Shown: positions 43,639-51,945 of the stretch, piece after piece
Position numbering within the stretch: position 1 is the stretch's first letter
How the letters are laid out: each line of letters begins with the position of its first letter
Source: Tenacibaculum sp. 1_MG-2023
GTDB taxonomy: Bacteria > Bacteroidota > Bacteroidia > Flavobacteriales > Flavobacteriaceae
Direction: 5' to 3'
NCBI RefSeq assembly: GCF_030547425.1
Contig: NZ_JAUORH010000007.1
Location: 1-64,000, forward strand
Length of the DNA stretch: 64,000 bases
The notes under the pieces: model-generated
Database searches by the model: none
Told to the model about the DNA's origin: nothing
What the model saw: the letters and a program-made list of their open reading frames with translations, nothing else
Position numbers and translations under genes: made by a program

Positions 43639-44481
43639 ATGACCGCAACCATACTTTTAGGGATTGGACTGGAATACGTTGACGCAGTGTTTCAAACCAT
43701 ACAGAACAGCAGTTTCTCGCAATATACTATTGCAGGAATGAAAACGCTTGCCGTTTTGTTCTTTCTGGTCAATATCCTTAAAAAATACAATGAAGGCATT
43801 GCGGATAAAGATGGTTATACTTGGGGATTAAGCCCAGGGGAATTGACCAAGAATTTTGCTGTTGTTCTTCTGGTCATATTTTCAACACAGGTCCTGGGCT
43901 TTTTCGATAGTATCTTGGTTTCTATTGAAGCGCAATATCGTGGTACAGCACCAGCTTTATTGCCTTTACAAATGCAGGATATTCCTATTGAAGAGGATGT
44001 AAGTATCATCGAGGTTGCACAAGCGGCAATGACGCTGTTATACGAAGCCTTGGTCACACCACTTTACGGTTTCAAAATATTCGCATTCATCATAAGCCTT
44101 TTTCTTTGGATTCTGGATTTGTTCATCTATCCACTATTTCTTGCTGAACGCTATTTCCTTTTGGGTATAATGCAAGCCTTCTTCCCGCTCGTAATAAGTC
44201 TGGCGGTTTTTGAAAAATTCCGTTCGCTTGCTTATACATTTTTCAAATTGTACGCTGCTGTCTATATGTTGGTGCCGGCTTTCTTTTTGGTCAATGTATT
44301 TGTAAATGCACTCTATACTGAAATCAATACGAACTTCTGGACAAACCTTTTTGGGACAGATGTTGGCCAGGGCTTTTTTGCGCCTGTGGTTCAGCTTGGT
44401 TCAGTTGGTTTCATTGTTTTTCTAAAATTCAAATTATACAAACGTGCCACATCATTTACCCTCAGATTATTTACCAGTTAA
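43639..44481 (+). CDS. traJ: Conjugation channel protein TraJ (VirB6-like)
   Basis: This 280-residue inner-membrane protein has about six hydrophobic helices (near 30-48, 72-90, 135-165, 165-205, 210-235 and 250-270), with LDLFIYPLFLAERYFLLGIM and AVYMLVPAFFLVNVFVNALY. It matches TraJ of Bacteroidota ICEs, the VirB6-type channel protein. It lies in order between traI and traK. Confidence 0.9.
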   Translation: MTATILLGIGLEYVDAVFQTIQNSSFSQYTIAGMKTLAVLFFLVNILKKYNEGIADKDGYTWGLSPGELTKNFAVVLLVIFSTQVLGFFDSILVSIEAQYRGTAPALLPLQMQDIPIEEDVSIIEVAQAAMTLLYEALVTPLYGFKIFAFIISLFLWILDLFIYPLFLAERYFLLGIMQAFFPLVISLAVFEKFRSLAYTFFKLYAAVYMLVPAFFLVNVFVNALYTEINTNFWTNLFGTDVGQGFFAPVVQLGSVGFIVFLKFKLYKRATSFTLRLFTS

Positions 44482-44492
44482 TTCCAATAACA

Positions 44493-45107
44493 ATGAAAAC
44501 ACCTTATAAAAATATCTATGCAGTCTTAAAATTGAACAGATTTATCGTGTTGGCAGTTGTCATTTTTGCAATGCTATCCAGCACCTTTTCACTATTTATG
44601 GTATATAAAACGAATAAAGAAACTCTTAATAGTGCCTTTGCCATTAATACTGATGGAAGTATTATTCCCCTGAAGCTCGTAACCCAAAAAGAAAACTTCA
44701 AGGTAGAAGCGTTAGCCCATTTAGACCTGTTCCATAACTACTTCTATAATATTGACGCCAGTAATTATGAGCGTAATTTAGAAAAGGCACTTTGGTTGGG
44801 GAATAGTTCCGTGGACAATCTATATCGTCAGAAAAAAGCGGATGGTGTCTATAACCGTTTGCTACAATATTCGCTAGTTCAGAAAGTACTGAGTATTGAT
44901 TCACAAATCGAAGAACAAAACGGAACATACGTTTTTAGAACTGTTACCATTTTTGAAATCAATAGAGGTTCAATAATCGATACCTACGAACTTGTTTCTA
45001 GTGGAAACTTAATTCCGGTAGACCGAAACTTTCCAAACAATCCCCACGGATTGTTGATTACAAACTATTTCGAGAACACCTTAAAAAAAATAAACGATGA
45101 AAGTTGA
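44493..45107 (+). CDS. traK: Conjugation protein TraK (VirB8-like)
   Basis: This 204-residue bitopic protein has one N-terminal helix (about 14-35; FIVLAVVIFAMLSSTFSLFM) and a VirB8/NTF2-like periplasmic domain (LVTQKENFKVEALAHLDLFH, then YERNLEKALWLGNSSVDNLY). It nucleates the inner-membrane complex. It overlaps traM by 11 bp. Confidence 0.92.
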   Translation: MKTPYKNIYAVLKLNRFIVLAVVIFAMLSSTFSLFMVYKTNKETLNSAFAINTDGSIIPLKLVTQKENFKVEALAHLDLFHNYFYNIDASNYERNLEKALWLGNSSVDNLYRQKKADGVYNRLLQYSLVQKVLSIDSQIEEQNGTYVFRTVTIFEINRGSIIDTYELVSSGNLIPVDRNFPNNPHGLLITNYFENTLKKINDES

Positions 45108-46026
45108 AAAAAATAAAATTGTATTTGCAGCTGTATTGGTTGTGATTTTCATATTCCTGATATCCTATTCTATGATGGTAATGGGCGATGACGAAAGTGA
45201 TAATGAAAATCTTGAACAGACCTTGATACCCGATTTAGATGAGAACCAAAAAGAGTATGATTCAAAATTGGATGCCATAAATGATTTAAAGGAAGTACGA
45301 GAAAATAATGCACCCAGCATCTATGACGAAAAACTGATTGATTCCTTGGGCTTTTATGACCCTGACCTTCAGGAACGGGAAAAAGAACGCATTGTAGATA
45401 GTATTTATGATGCTGGTAAGATTCAGTACTCTGAAAAGAAATATCAAAACCTTGGACAAAAGAAAGTTGCCCAAAACAATATCCAGCAAATAGATTCTGC
45501 CGAAATAAGACGAGAACAAAAAATTGAGGCTAAAGAATTGGGGCTGGAACATCAACTGTTCTTTGCCGCTTCGCCTAAACCCAATGAAATTTCGATTATA
45601 GGCAATACAGATGCAACTATTTATGTGGTTGTAGATGGTGACCAGGTTGTCAAAGCAAATACTCGATTACGAATGCGCCTTACTAAATCAGCGACTATTA
45701 ACGGTAAGCTGATGCCTAAGAATACACTTGTTTTTGGGTTTATCAGTTTTCAGCCCAATCGTGCTTTAATCGAGATTGAAAACATAAAGCACCATCCGAC
45801 GAAACTTAAAGCTTTCGATTTACTGGATGGTAGCGAAGGTATCTATGTGCAAAACAATTTTCGTGCAGAGGCTACCACGGAAGTACTGGATGATGTTATA
45901 GGTGATATCAACATTCCAACTGTTCCACAAGTGGGTGGCATTACACAGGTATTTAGACGTCGTAATAGAAGCGTGAAGGTAACTGTGCTTAACAACTACA
46001 GACTAATTCTAAAACCAAAATTATGA
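45097..46026 (+). CDS. traM: Conjugation protein TraM (VirB10-like)
   Basis: This 309-residue protein has one helix (8-28), an acidic periplasmic linker (30-140) and a C-terminal domain (about 155-309) with VVVDGDQVVKANTRLRMRLT and ESSENTIAL-like beta strands ending LNNYRLILKPKL. It matches the conjugative transposon TraM family (VirB10 role, bridging both membranes). It is shorter than CTnDOT TraM (about 450), the reduction lying in the linker. The stop overlaps traN. Confidence 0.9.
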   Translation: MKVEKNKIVFAAVLVVIFIFLISYSMMVMGDDESDNENLEQTLIPDLDENQKEYDSKLDAINDLKEVRENNAPSIYDEKLIDSLGFYDPDLQEREKERIVDSIYDAGKIQYSEKKYQNLGQKKVAQNNIQQIDSAEIRREQKIEAKELGLEHQLFFAASPKPNEISIIGNTDATIYVVVDGDQVVKANTRLRMRLTKSATINGKLMPKNTLVFGFISFQPNRALIEIENIKHHPTKLKAFDLLDGSEGIYVQNNFRAEATTEVLDDVIGDINIPTVPQVGGITQVFRRRNRSVKVTVLNNYRLILKPKL

Positions 46027-46853
46027 AAACCCTATTTTTAATATTGATATCATTGATTTCCGCTTTTGCAAAAGCGCAAACAGACATAGTACTAGACACA
46101 ATTTATGCGAACGACACTAAAAATGTTGCGCTATTTTTCCCAGAACCCATACGACAGGGTATAACTGGTTCAGATAATTTCATCTTTACCTACAATCGTG
46201 AAAAAGAACAGTATTTCGGATTACTTCAGGCAAAGCCTGGTAAAGAAAGTAATCTGCTGGTAATCAACAGAAATGGCACAATTTTTTCGTATATTGTAAG
46301 ATATAAAAAGCAGCTGTCAAAGCTCAATTATTTCATTCCATTATCAAATAGTATAGGGAATGAAAAACCAATTGTAACCGATTCGATTCAGGTTGTAACT
46401 TCTGAAAAAAATATAGATAACAGAACCTACTATTATCAAAAATTCTGCTCCTATCTTCTTAACAGAAACCAACGTATTGGTCGGATTAAGAAGCGAACAC
46501 AAGGCATTGTCTTGAATGTTAAAAATGTTGTTTTTGATAAAGAAGAACTCTACTTCGTTATCCAGATTGAGAATAATTCTACGATGGATTACGATTTGAA
46601 TTTTTTGAACCTCTCCATCGAGACTCGACAAAAAGGGAAAAAGAAATCTTTACAGAGTTTGTATCAAGAACCTATTTACAAGTACTATCTGCCTTCAAAA
46701 ATTGCAGAAGGTAAAATGGTACGGTTTGTTTATGTAATGCCCAAATTTTCGTTATCGAATGACCGTAGGGCAATTTTGGAATTGAATGAGAATGATGGCG
46801 AACGCAATATAAAACTGAATATATCACATAGATATATCAATAACCCAAATTAA
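46023..46853 (+). CDS. traN: Conjugation protein TraN (DUF4138, VirB9-like)
   Basis: This 276-residue exported protein has a signal peptide (1-18, AFAKAQ) and the DUF4138 features LDTIYANDTKNVALFFPEPI, YFGLLQAKPGKESNLLVINR and TQGIVLNVKNVVFDKEELYF. TraN forms the outer-membrane-side part of the transfer channel with TraM. It begins on the traM stop and is followed 7 bp later by a small lipoprotein gene. Confidence 0.92.
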   Translation: MKTLFLILISLISAFAKAQTDIVLDTIYANDTKNVALFFPEPIRQGITGSDNFIFTYNREKEQYFGLLQAKPGKESNLLVINRNGTIFSYIVRYKKQLSKLNYFIPLSNSIGNEKPIVTDSIQVVTSEKNIDNRTYYYQKFCSYLLNRNQRIGRIKKRTQGIVLNVKNVVFDKEELYFVIQIENNSTMDYDLNFLNLSIETRQKGKKKSLQSLYQEPIYKYYLPSKIAEGKMVRFVYVMPKFSLSNDRRAILELNENDGERNIKLNISHRYINNPN

Positions 46854-46860
46854 TATTATT

Positions 46861-47223
46861 ATGAAAAGATTACTCATTTGCTCAATCGTACTTCTATTTA
46901 TTTCCTGCGCAGGAAATAATAATATGTCACACACCGAAACAGCACAAATTGTTGCTGAAAGTTTTTTCTCAAAAAATGAATCAACTCTTAAAAAGCACAC
47001 AACAGCAGATGGATACGCCAGTTTAATTACGGTTCAAAATATGCTTCCAGAGTCAGACAAAGAAATCGAAGTAGAAATTTTGGATGAGGCTATTGAAGGC
47101 GAAATTGCCTGGGTAAAATACAAAACGTCTTTTGATGGAAAGTCGGGCATCTTTAAGCTCGTTAAGGAAAATGACCAATGGAAAGTGACTAATAAAGATC
47201 CGAGGGAAAAAGGGCCTTTTTAA
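46861..47223 (+). CDS. Small DUF4878-like lipoprotein
   Basis: This 120-residue protein has a lipobox ending ISC (Cys16) and an NTF2-like fold (HTETAQIVAESFFSKNESTL, EIAWVKYKTSFDGKSGIFKL, ending NDQWKVTNKD), which fits the DUF4878 family. It is the last gene of the tra operon and could be a lipoprotein of the channel or an entry-exclusion factor; neither can be shown. It converges on the AlbA_2 gene with a 14-bp gap. Confidence 0.8.
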   Translation: MKRLLICSIVLLFISCAGNNNMSHTETAQIVAESFFSKNESTLKKHTTADGYASLITVQNMLPESDKEIEVEILDEAIEGEIAWVKYKTSFDGKSGIFKLVKENDQWKVTNKDPREKGPF

Positions 47224-47237
47224 AAAGAAGTTTTAAT

Positions 47238-48617
47238 TTAGTTTTTCTCAAGGTTAATTTCCCAATAACCTCTAGTATCTCCGTGGCGTACTAAAAATCC
47301 TTTATTCTTGATAGCTGTAATATGTTTTCCTACAGCAGATTCATTAATACCTAAAGCTTCAGCTATATCATTATATGTTATTGAAGGGTTAGCAGCAATT
47401 AGTTTAAGTACTTCTTTTTGTCTTTTAGTTAGAGCTCCAGTTGCATCAATTGCACCACCTTTTACACTACCTATTACACCACCTATTACACCACCTTTTT
47501 TATCAGCTTCTTTATCATCAACTTTAACAGAAGTTTCATTGGTATCTTTTTGAACAGCAAAAGTCATTCTTAGAAAATTATCGGAAAAACTAAAACTTTC
47601 TTTTCCATAATGTCCCAAAATACGAGGGATGCCAGAACCTAATTGTTCTACTAATTCTAAATCTTTAAAAATACGCATCAGTTCCTTATTGCGTGGAACT
47701 GAAAAGCCTTCGAAAAATTCTTGCTTACTCAACCCTTCAGGTAAACCACCTGCCGATGTGATTTCAATTCTATCGGTAAAGATTTCAAACTTTGGGGTAA
47801 TCTCATTTGTATAATCATTATGCACAAAGGCATTGATGATAGCCTCACGCAATGCAATGGGATTCCAGAGACTAGTCTGTTGCCTTTCTTTCGATGTAAT
47901 TTTTGTTGTAGTTCTATTTTCTACGGCAATTTTATCAATTACCTGTTTAGTAGCTTTTACCAAACATTCGTGACCGTATTCGTTACTTTCTATCAAGTCT
48001 GTTCTAGTTGTCCCAGAATACTTAGCAACCTTGATAGAGGTATTGTTTTTATCTGCCAAAAGATAGGCGGCATAATTAAATGCACCATCTTCAGTCAATA
48101 GTTCCAGGTTCTTTGCAAATGCTTTGCCAAGGGTATATCCTGATTCTTCATAGTAAATCTTTAACTGGCTAAAGCTTAAATCTTGTCTGCCAGCTTTAAT
48201 TTTACTTATAGAATTCCTAGTGCGTTTGGCAAATAGCTCGTCAATCATTTTTTGCGGCATCGGTTCAGCTGCTGAACCCAAACGAATGAAACAACCCTTT
48301 TCACTCATCCCGTATTTTTTAAGATGATAAGGTTTTTCTGGACCGCTTGCAACAATGACTTTTAGAATGTTCTTGCTGTCCTTTTCCTCACTCACAATAT
48401 CGAACAAACCAAGTGCTGAAGGACGGATATTATTTTTGAGTCTATCCTTGATTTTTAATTGGTCGCCATCAGCATCTGCCAAACCATAAGTGTTCCCTTC
48501 TTTATCAATACCTATGTAGAGAATGCCACCTTCGCGATAATTCAAAAAAGCAATGACCTCTTTTTCAAGCCCATCAGACAGTTCACGTTTGTATTCTATG
48601 CGGTTTGTTTCGGTCAT
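47238..48617 (-). CDS. AlbA_2 / RecG-like ATP-binding regulator
   Basis: This protein is 459 residues from the ATG at 48617 (MTETNRIEYKRELSD); the frame extends to 48719 but without any family match. It has an N-terminal AlbA_2/Schlafen-type domain (EVIAFLNYREGGILYIGIDK), a HATPase-like domain (REAIINAFVHNDYTNE, LVEQLGSGIPRIL), a low-complexity GGVIGGVIGSVKGGAID linker and a C-terminal winged helix (LTKRQKEVLKLIAANPSITY). Such proteins are probably DNA-binding regulators. It is divergent from the defence genes, with a 149-bp gap that holds both promoters. Confidence 0.87.
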   Translation of the reverse strand: MTETNRIEYKRELSDGLEKEVIAFLNYREGGILYIGIDKEGNTYGLADADGDQLKIKDRLKNNIRPSALGLFDIVSEEKDSKNILKVIVASGPEKPYHLKKYGMSEKGCFIRLGSAAEPMPQKMIDELFAKRTRNSISKIKAGRQDLSFSQLKIYYEESGYTLGKAFAKNLELLTEDGAFNYAAYLLADKNNTSIKVAKYSGTTRTDLIESNEYGHECLVKATKQVIDKIAVENRTTTKITSKERQQTSLWNPIALREAIINAFVHNDYTNEITPKFEIFTDRIEITSAGGLPEGLSKQEFFEGFSVPRNKELMRIFKDLELVEQLGSGIPRILGHYGKESFSFSDNFLRMTFAVQKDTNETSVKVDDKEADKKGGVIGGVIGSVKGGAIDATGALTKRQKEVLKLIAANPSITYNDIAEALGINESAVGKHITAIKNKGFLVRHGDTRGYWEINLEKN

Positions 48618-48766
48618 TTTACAATTAAAATCGGACAGTAAAGATAATGATATTAAGTTGTGGAAATTGATTTTGCCATTTGAGATAAAGTACCAGTCAT
48701 TTTTAAATATGTAAATCATATTTTATTCTTTCTTTGTAAAAAATAATTTGATATCCGCATTTTCTA

Positions 48767-49954
48767 ATGACACCTTCTGAACAGTACGTTTCTGACCTAT
48801 GCCAAAAATCGTTTCTTCCTTTTTGGAATTTCCCCAATCCAATAGGTAAAAAGAATAAAGAACTGTGTGATGTTTTAGTTGTGTGTGGCAATTATCTATT
48901 AATTATATCCGTAAAGGATATTAGAGTATCTAACCATACTGATAAAAAAGTTCAATACGAGCGTTGGGTAAAAAAAGCTGTTGAAGACTCAGCAAAACAA
49001 ATCTACGGTGCTGAGCGCTATCTTAAAACTGTCGATGAAGTTTATGCTAAAAACAGAGCGAACAAAATTTCCCTACCACCAAAAAATAACAGAATAATAC
49101 ACAAAATTGCAATTGCTTTTGGAAGTGACAAAACATTCCCATTACCGTATGGGGATTTTGGTCAAGGCTATGTTCACGTTTTTGATGAAGAAACTACTTC
49201 TATTCTTTTAACCGAATTGGACACTATAACCGATTTTACAAGATACCTTACAGATAAGGTTAAATTCTTAGAAGGGAAATATTTTTCAATGCCCAAAGAA
49301 TCCGATTTTCTGGCTTTCTACATTCAAACTGGTCTTGATATTGATAAAAAAGTTGATTCGATAGTATCTGATGGTGGCTTATGGGATTCTTATGTAGAAT
49401 CTGAAGAATATACAGAATGGCAAAACCTTTTACCTCAAAGCTATATTTGGGACTATATGATTGCCCAATTGCACGACTACCACATTTCTGAAGATACAAC
49501 AGATAAACGCAGAAATGAGCTAGAGGAAGCCATCAGAGTTATCAATCAAGAACCTCGTATAAATAGAATAGAATTAGGTGGTATTCTCGACAATGCAATT
49601 CAAAGAAAATCAAGTGCAAGAATGTTAAGACCTTTGAAAAATGCCAAACATTGTTACGTTTTTATGCCCTTGACTTCCAAGAACTGGGAAGGCAAAGAAA
49701 AAGAACTAGAGCTTAGATGTGTTGTCGCCAGAATGGAAAACCCAACCGTAGAAAGAGTTATCGGTATCGGTTTTGGGAATAATGGTAGTGGACAAGAAGT
49801 CTATGACATCTGCTCACACTATATCCCAGAAATGAGCGAGGAATTTATTTTAGGTGCTAAAGAAGTACAAGACGAATTAGGTTATTTCAAAAACCCAACT
49901 ATCTCACACAGCAAAGAATACAGAAAGGAAGATTTTAAAGGATTTGGGCTTTAA
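48767..49954 (+). CDS. Uncharacterised protein with nuclease-like N-terminus
   Basis: I do not recognise a named family for this 395-residue protein. The N-terminus reads ELCDVLVVCGNYLLIISVKD: Glu32, Asp35 and Ser48-Val-Lys50 lie where PD-(D/E)XK nucleases have Asp and ExK, with Ser for the second acid. Next comes a helical stretch (YERWVKKAVEDSAKQIYGAE). The middle and C-terminal parts (KHCYVFMPLTSKNWEGKEKE, ARMENPTVERVIGIGFGNNG) give no match. It is 70 bp before the OLD-family gene on the same strand, so it likely belongs to that defence locus. Confidence 0.75.
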   Translation: MTPSEQYVSDLCQKSFLPFWNFPNPIGKKNKELCDVLVVCGNYLLIISVKDIRVSNHTDKKVQYERWVKKAVEDSAKQIYGAERYLKTVDEVYAKNRANKISLPPKNNRIIHKIAIAFGSDKTFPLPYGDFGQGYVHVFDEETTSILLTELDTITDFTRYLTDKVKFLEGKYFSMPKESDFLAFYIQTGLDIDKKVDSIVSDGGLWDSYVESEEYTEWQNLLPQSYIWDYMIAQLHDYHISEDTTDKRRNELEEAIRVINQEPRINRIELGGILDNAIQRKSSARMLRPLKNAKHCYVFMPLTSKNWEGKEKELELRCVVARMENPTVERVIGIGFGNNGSGQEVYDICSHYIPEMSEEFILGAKEVQDELGYFKNPTISHSKEYRKEDFKGFGL

Positions 49955-50024
49955 TGATAATTCTTCTTTTTATGCAGGATTAACTTTGTTAAATTTATCG
50001 GCTAAACCAACCACCAACTTGCGT

Positions 50025-51944
50025 ATGTATTTAGCCAAACTTTTTATTAAAAATTTTAGAGGAATCAAAGAAATGGAACTTAGTTTCAACCGAAGTATTA
50101 ATATACTAATCGGTGAGAACGGAAGTAACAAATCGGCGGTTATCGATGCAATTAGATTACTGTATAACATGGGCGAACCCATACGGGACATTTCTGTTGG
50201 TTTCTCTGATTTTCACGAAAGTGTGGAAAAAGATGGCGAAGGTAACATCACAATCTCAAGAGAAGAGAAGATTATGATTATCTTTCAATTTAAGGGTTTA
50301 TCAGCCGCTCAAAGAGGTGCGCTCTATGAGTATATGGTTATAGATGACGATGCCAATGAATATGCCCAGGCTACATTAACATACGAAGACAAAGGTGGTA
50401 AATATCCTATTTCATCCTACTATACTGGCAATGTTGAAGGTCAAAAAGCTGACTACAATACATTTTCTATTTTCCAACATTACTATTTGAGTGGCTTACG
50501 AGATAGTACGCGCGATTTATTGACTAATCGCGGAAATGTTTTAGGTCGTGTAATAAAAAGACGTGTAGAAAAAAATGAATCTGAAGCTGTCATTGAAGGC
50601 ATAATGCGAACTGCAAATGATGAGCTTTTAGCACAAGACGAAGTTTCTGAAACTCGTGATGGGGTAAATAATAACCTATCGGGTATATACCAGCGATTTA
50701 AGGATAACCAAATAGGGCTTCAAATTGAGCAATCCAAAACCGAGTATATCGTAAATGCTATAAAGCCATTTTTACCCCACGACCGAGACAGTTTAGCTGG
50801 TGAAGGATTTTCATTACGGCAAAATAGTTTAGGTCAAAATAATCTCATTTACATTGCAACAGTACTTGGCGATATAAAAGACCAAATTGAAGAAAATAAA
50901 GTGCCTCATTATGCTTTACTTATAGAAGAACCAGAAGCGCACCTTCATCCGCAGCTTCAATTAAGTTTATATGGCTTTTTGCGAGATTCCAGCAAATCCA
51001 AAAACAGTCAGTTGTTCATTACGACACATTCGCCTACATTGACATCAAAAGTCCCTCTAAAGAACCTAATTTTACTTGATGGCAAGGCGTTCCAACTAAA
51101 CAAACAATTTCAAGATAGAGTTTCAGAAGAAATTGTGGAAAATACTGTTAAAGACAAAAAACTAACTGCTGCCAATTTTAGATTGAAAAGAAAGCAGCTA
51201 GAACGATATATCGATGTCACGAAGTCCCAATTGCTTTTTGCTAAAGCTATTCTTTTCGTTGAAGGTATATCTGAAGAACTTTTGATTACAGCTTTTACAG
51301 CAATTAAAAAATATCGTTTAGAAGATTATAGAATTGAACTCGTCAACATTGGTGGTACAAGTTTTTATCCGTTCATCCATTTGTTTAATTCCAATCAACC
51401 AGAGAAATCGATTGACAAGCCTATTTCTATTTTAACGGATAATGATAAATTTCCGGACTCAAAAAAGAAAGAATTTTCATTTAACAATTTGCTCGATGAA
51501 GATTACAAAAAACTCAATGAGCTAGACGCTGCCATTCAAGCAGCAGATGTCTCGTCGAGAATCCCAAATATCACATCTGCTAAAAATGGAAAAGATACCA
51601 TCGAAATATTTCCTGCTGAAAAAACATTGGAATATGAATTAGCACTTGCCAATATACCGAAGACAAAAGAAGGCATTGAAAATAACTTTCTCTTCAAATA
51701 TATTAACAAAATAAGGTCCGACAAAGCTGAAGCGATACTCGAATATGTTGATGCGGTTATTGACGAGGAACTAACCGAAGAACAACAGCGTAAAGTTGCA
51801 ATTCTGCTATGGAAGTCTTTTCCATCGAAAGGTACTTTTTCTCAAAACTTCTCACTTTACATCCTCAAAAATTTAAAACGTGCTAGGAAAGAATTTGTTA
51901 TCCCAAAATACATTCGTAAAAGTCTAAAACATTTGAAGGGATAG
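50025..51944 (+). CDS. OLD-family ATPase/TOPRIM nuclease, GajA-like
   Basis: This protein is 639 residues from the ATG at 50025; a TTG at 49944 overlapping the previous gene is less likely. The ATPase domain has Walker A GENGSNKS (30-37), the signature NSLGQNNL and Walker B IEEPEAHLHP (300-309). The TOPRIM domain has Glu413 in FVEGISEE and Asp472/Asp474 in LTDNDKF. This is class 2 OLD architecture, as in GajA of Gabija, which nicks DNA when nucleotides fall. A UvrD-like helicase gene follows by one base, as in Gabija. It is somewhat longer than B. cereus GajA. Confidence 0.88.
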   Translation: MYLAKLFIKNFRGIKEMELSFNRSINILIGENGSNKSAVIDAIRLLYNMGEPIRDISVGFSDFHESVEKDGEGNITISREEKIMIIFQFKGLSAAQRGALYEYMVIDDDANEYAQATLTYEDKGGKYPISSYYTGNVEGQKADYNTFSIFQHYYLSGLRDSTRDLLTNRGNVLGRVIKRRVEKNESEAVIEGIMRTANDELLAQDEVSETRDGVNNNLSGIYQRFKDNQIGLQIEQSKTEYIVNAIKPFLPHDRDSLAGEGFSLRQNSLGQNNLIYIATVLGDIKDQIEENKVPHYALLIEEPEAHLHPQLQLSLYGFLRDSSKSKNSQLFITTHSPTLTSKVPLKNLILLDGKAFQLNKQFQDRVSEEIVENTVKDKKLTAANFRLKRKQLERYIDVTKSQLLFAKAILFVEGISEELLITAFTAIKKYRLEDYRIELVNIGGTSFYPFIHLFNSNQPEKSIDKPISILTDNDKFPDSKKKEFSFNNLLDEDYKKLNELDAAIQAADVSSRIPNITSAKNGKDTIEIFPAEKTLEYELALANIPKTKEGIENNFLFKYINKIRSDKAEAILEYVDAVIDEELTEEQQRKVAILLWKSFPSKGTFSQNFSLYILKNLKRARKEFVIPKYIRKSLKHLKG

Positions 51945-51945
51945 G

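Noticed and set aside
47440..47500. Repeated GGT/ACCACC-like sequence as a possible short tandem repeat locus or CRISPR-like array
   Set aside because: It codes for the GGVIGGVIGSVKGG linker of the AlbA_2 protein in frame; no spacer-repeat structure. No CRISPR array was seen anywhere in the window.
48618..48719. Extended N-terminus of the AlbA_2 protein
   Set aside because: The 34 extra residues do not resemble the family and would use the divergent promoter region as coding sequence.
49944..50024. Longer OLD-protein start at TTG 49944
   Set aside because: The extra 27 residues overlap the previous gene and precede the conserved OLD start MYLAKLFIKNFRGI.
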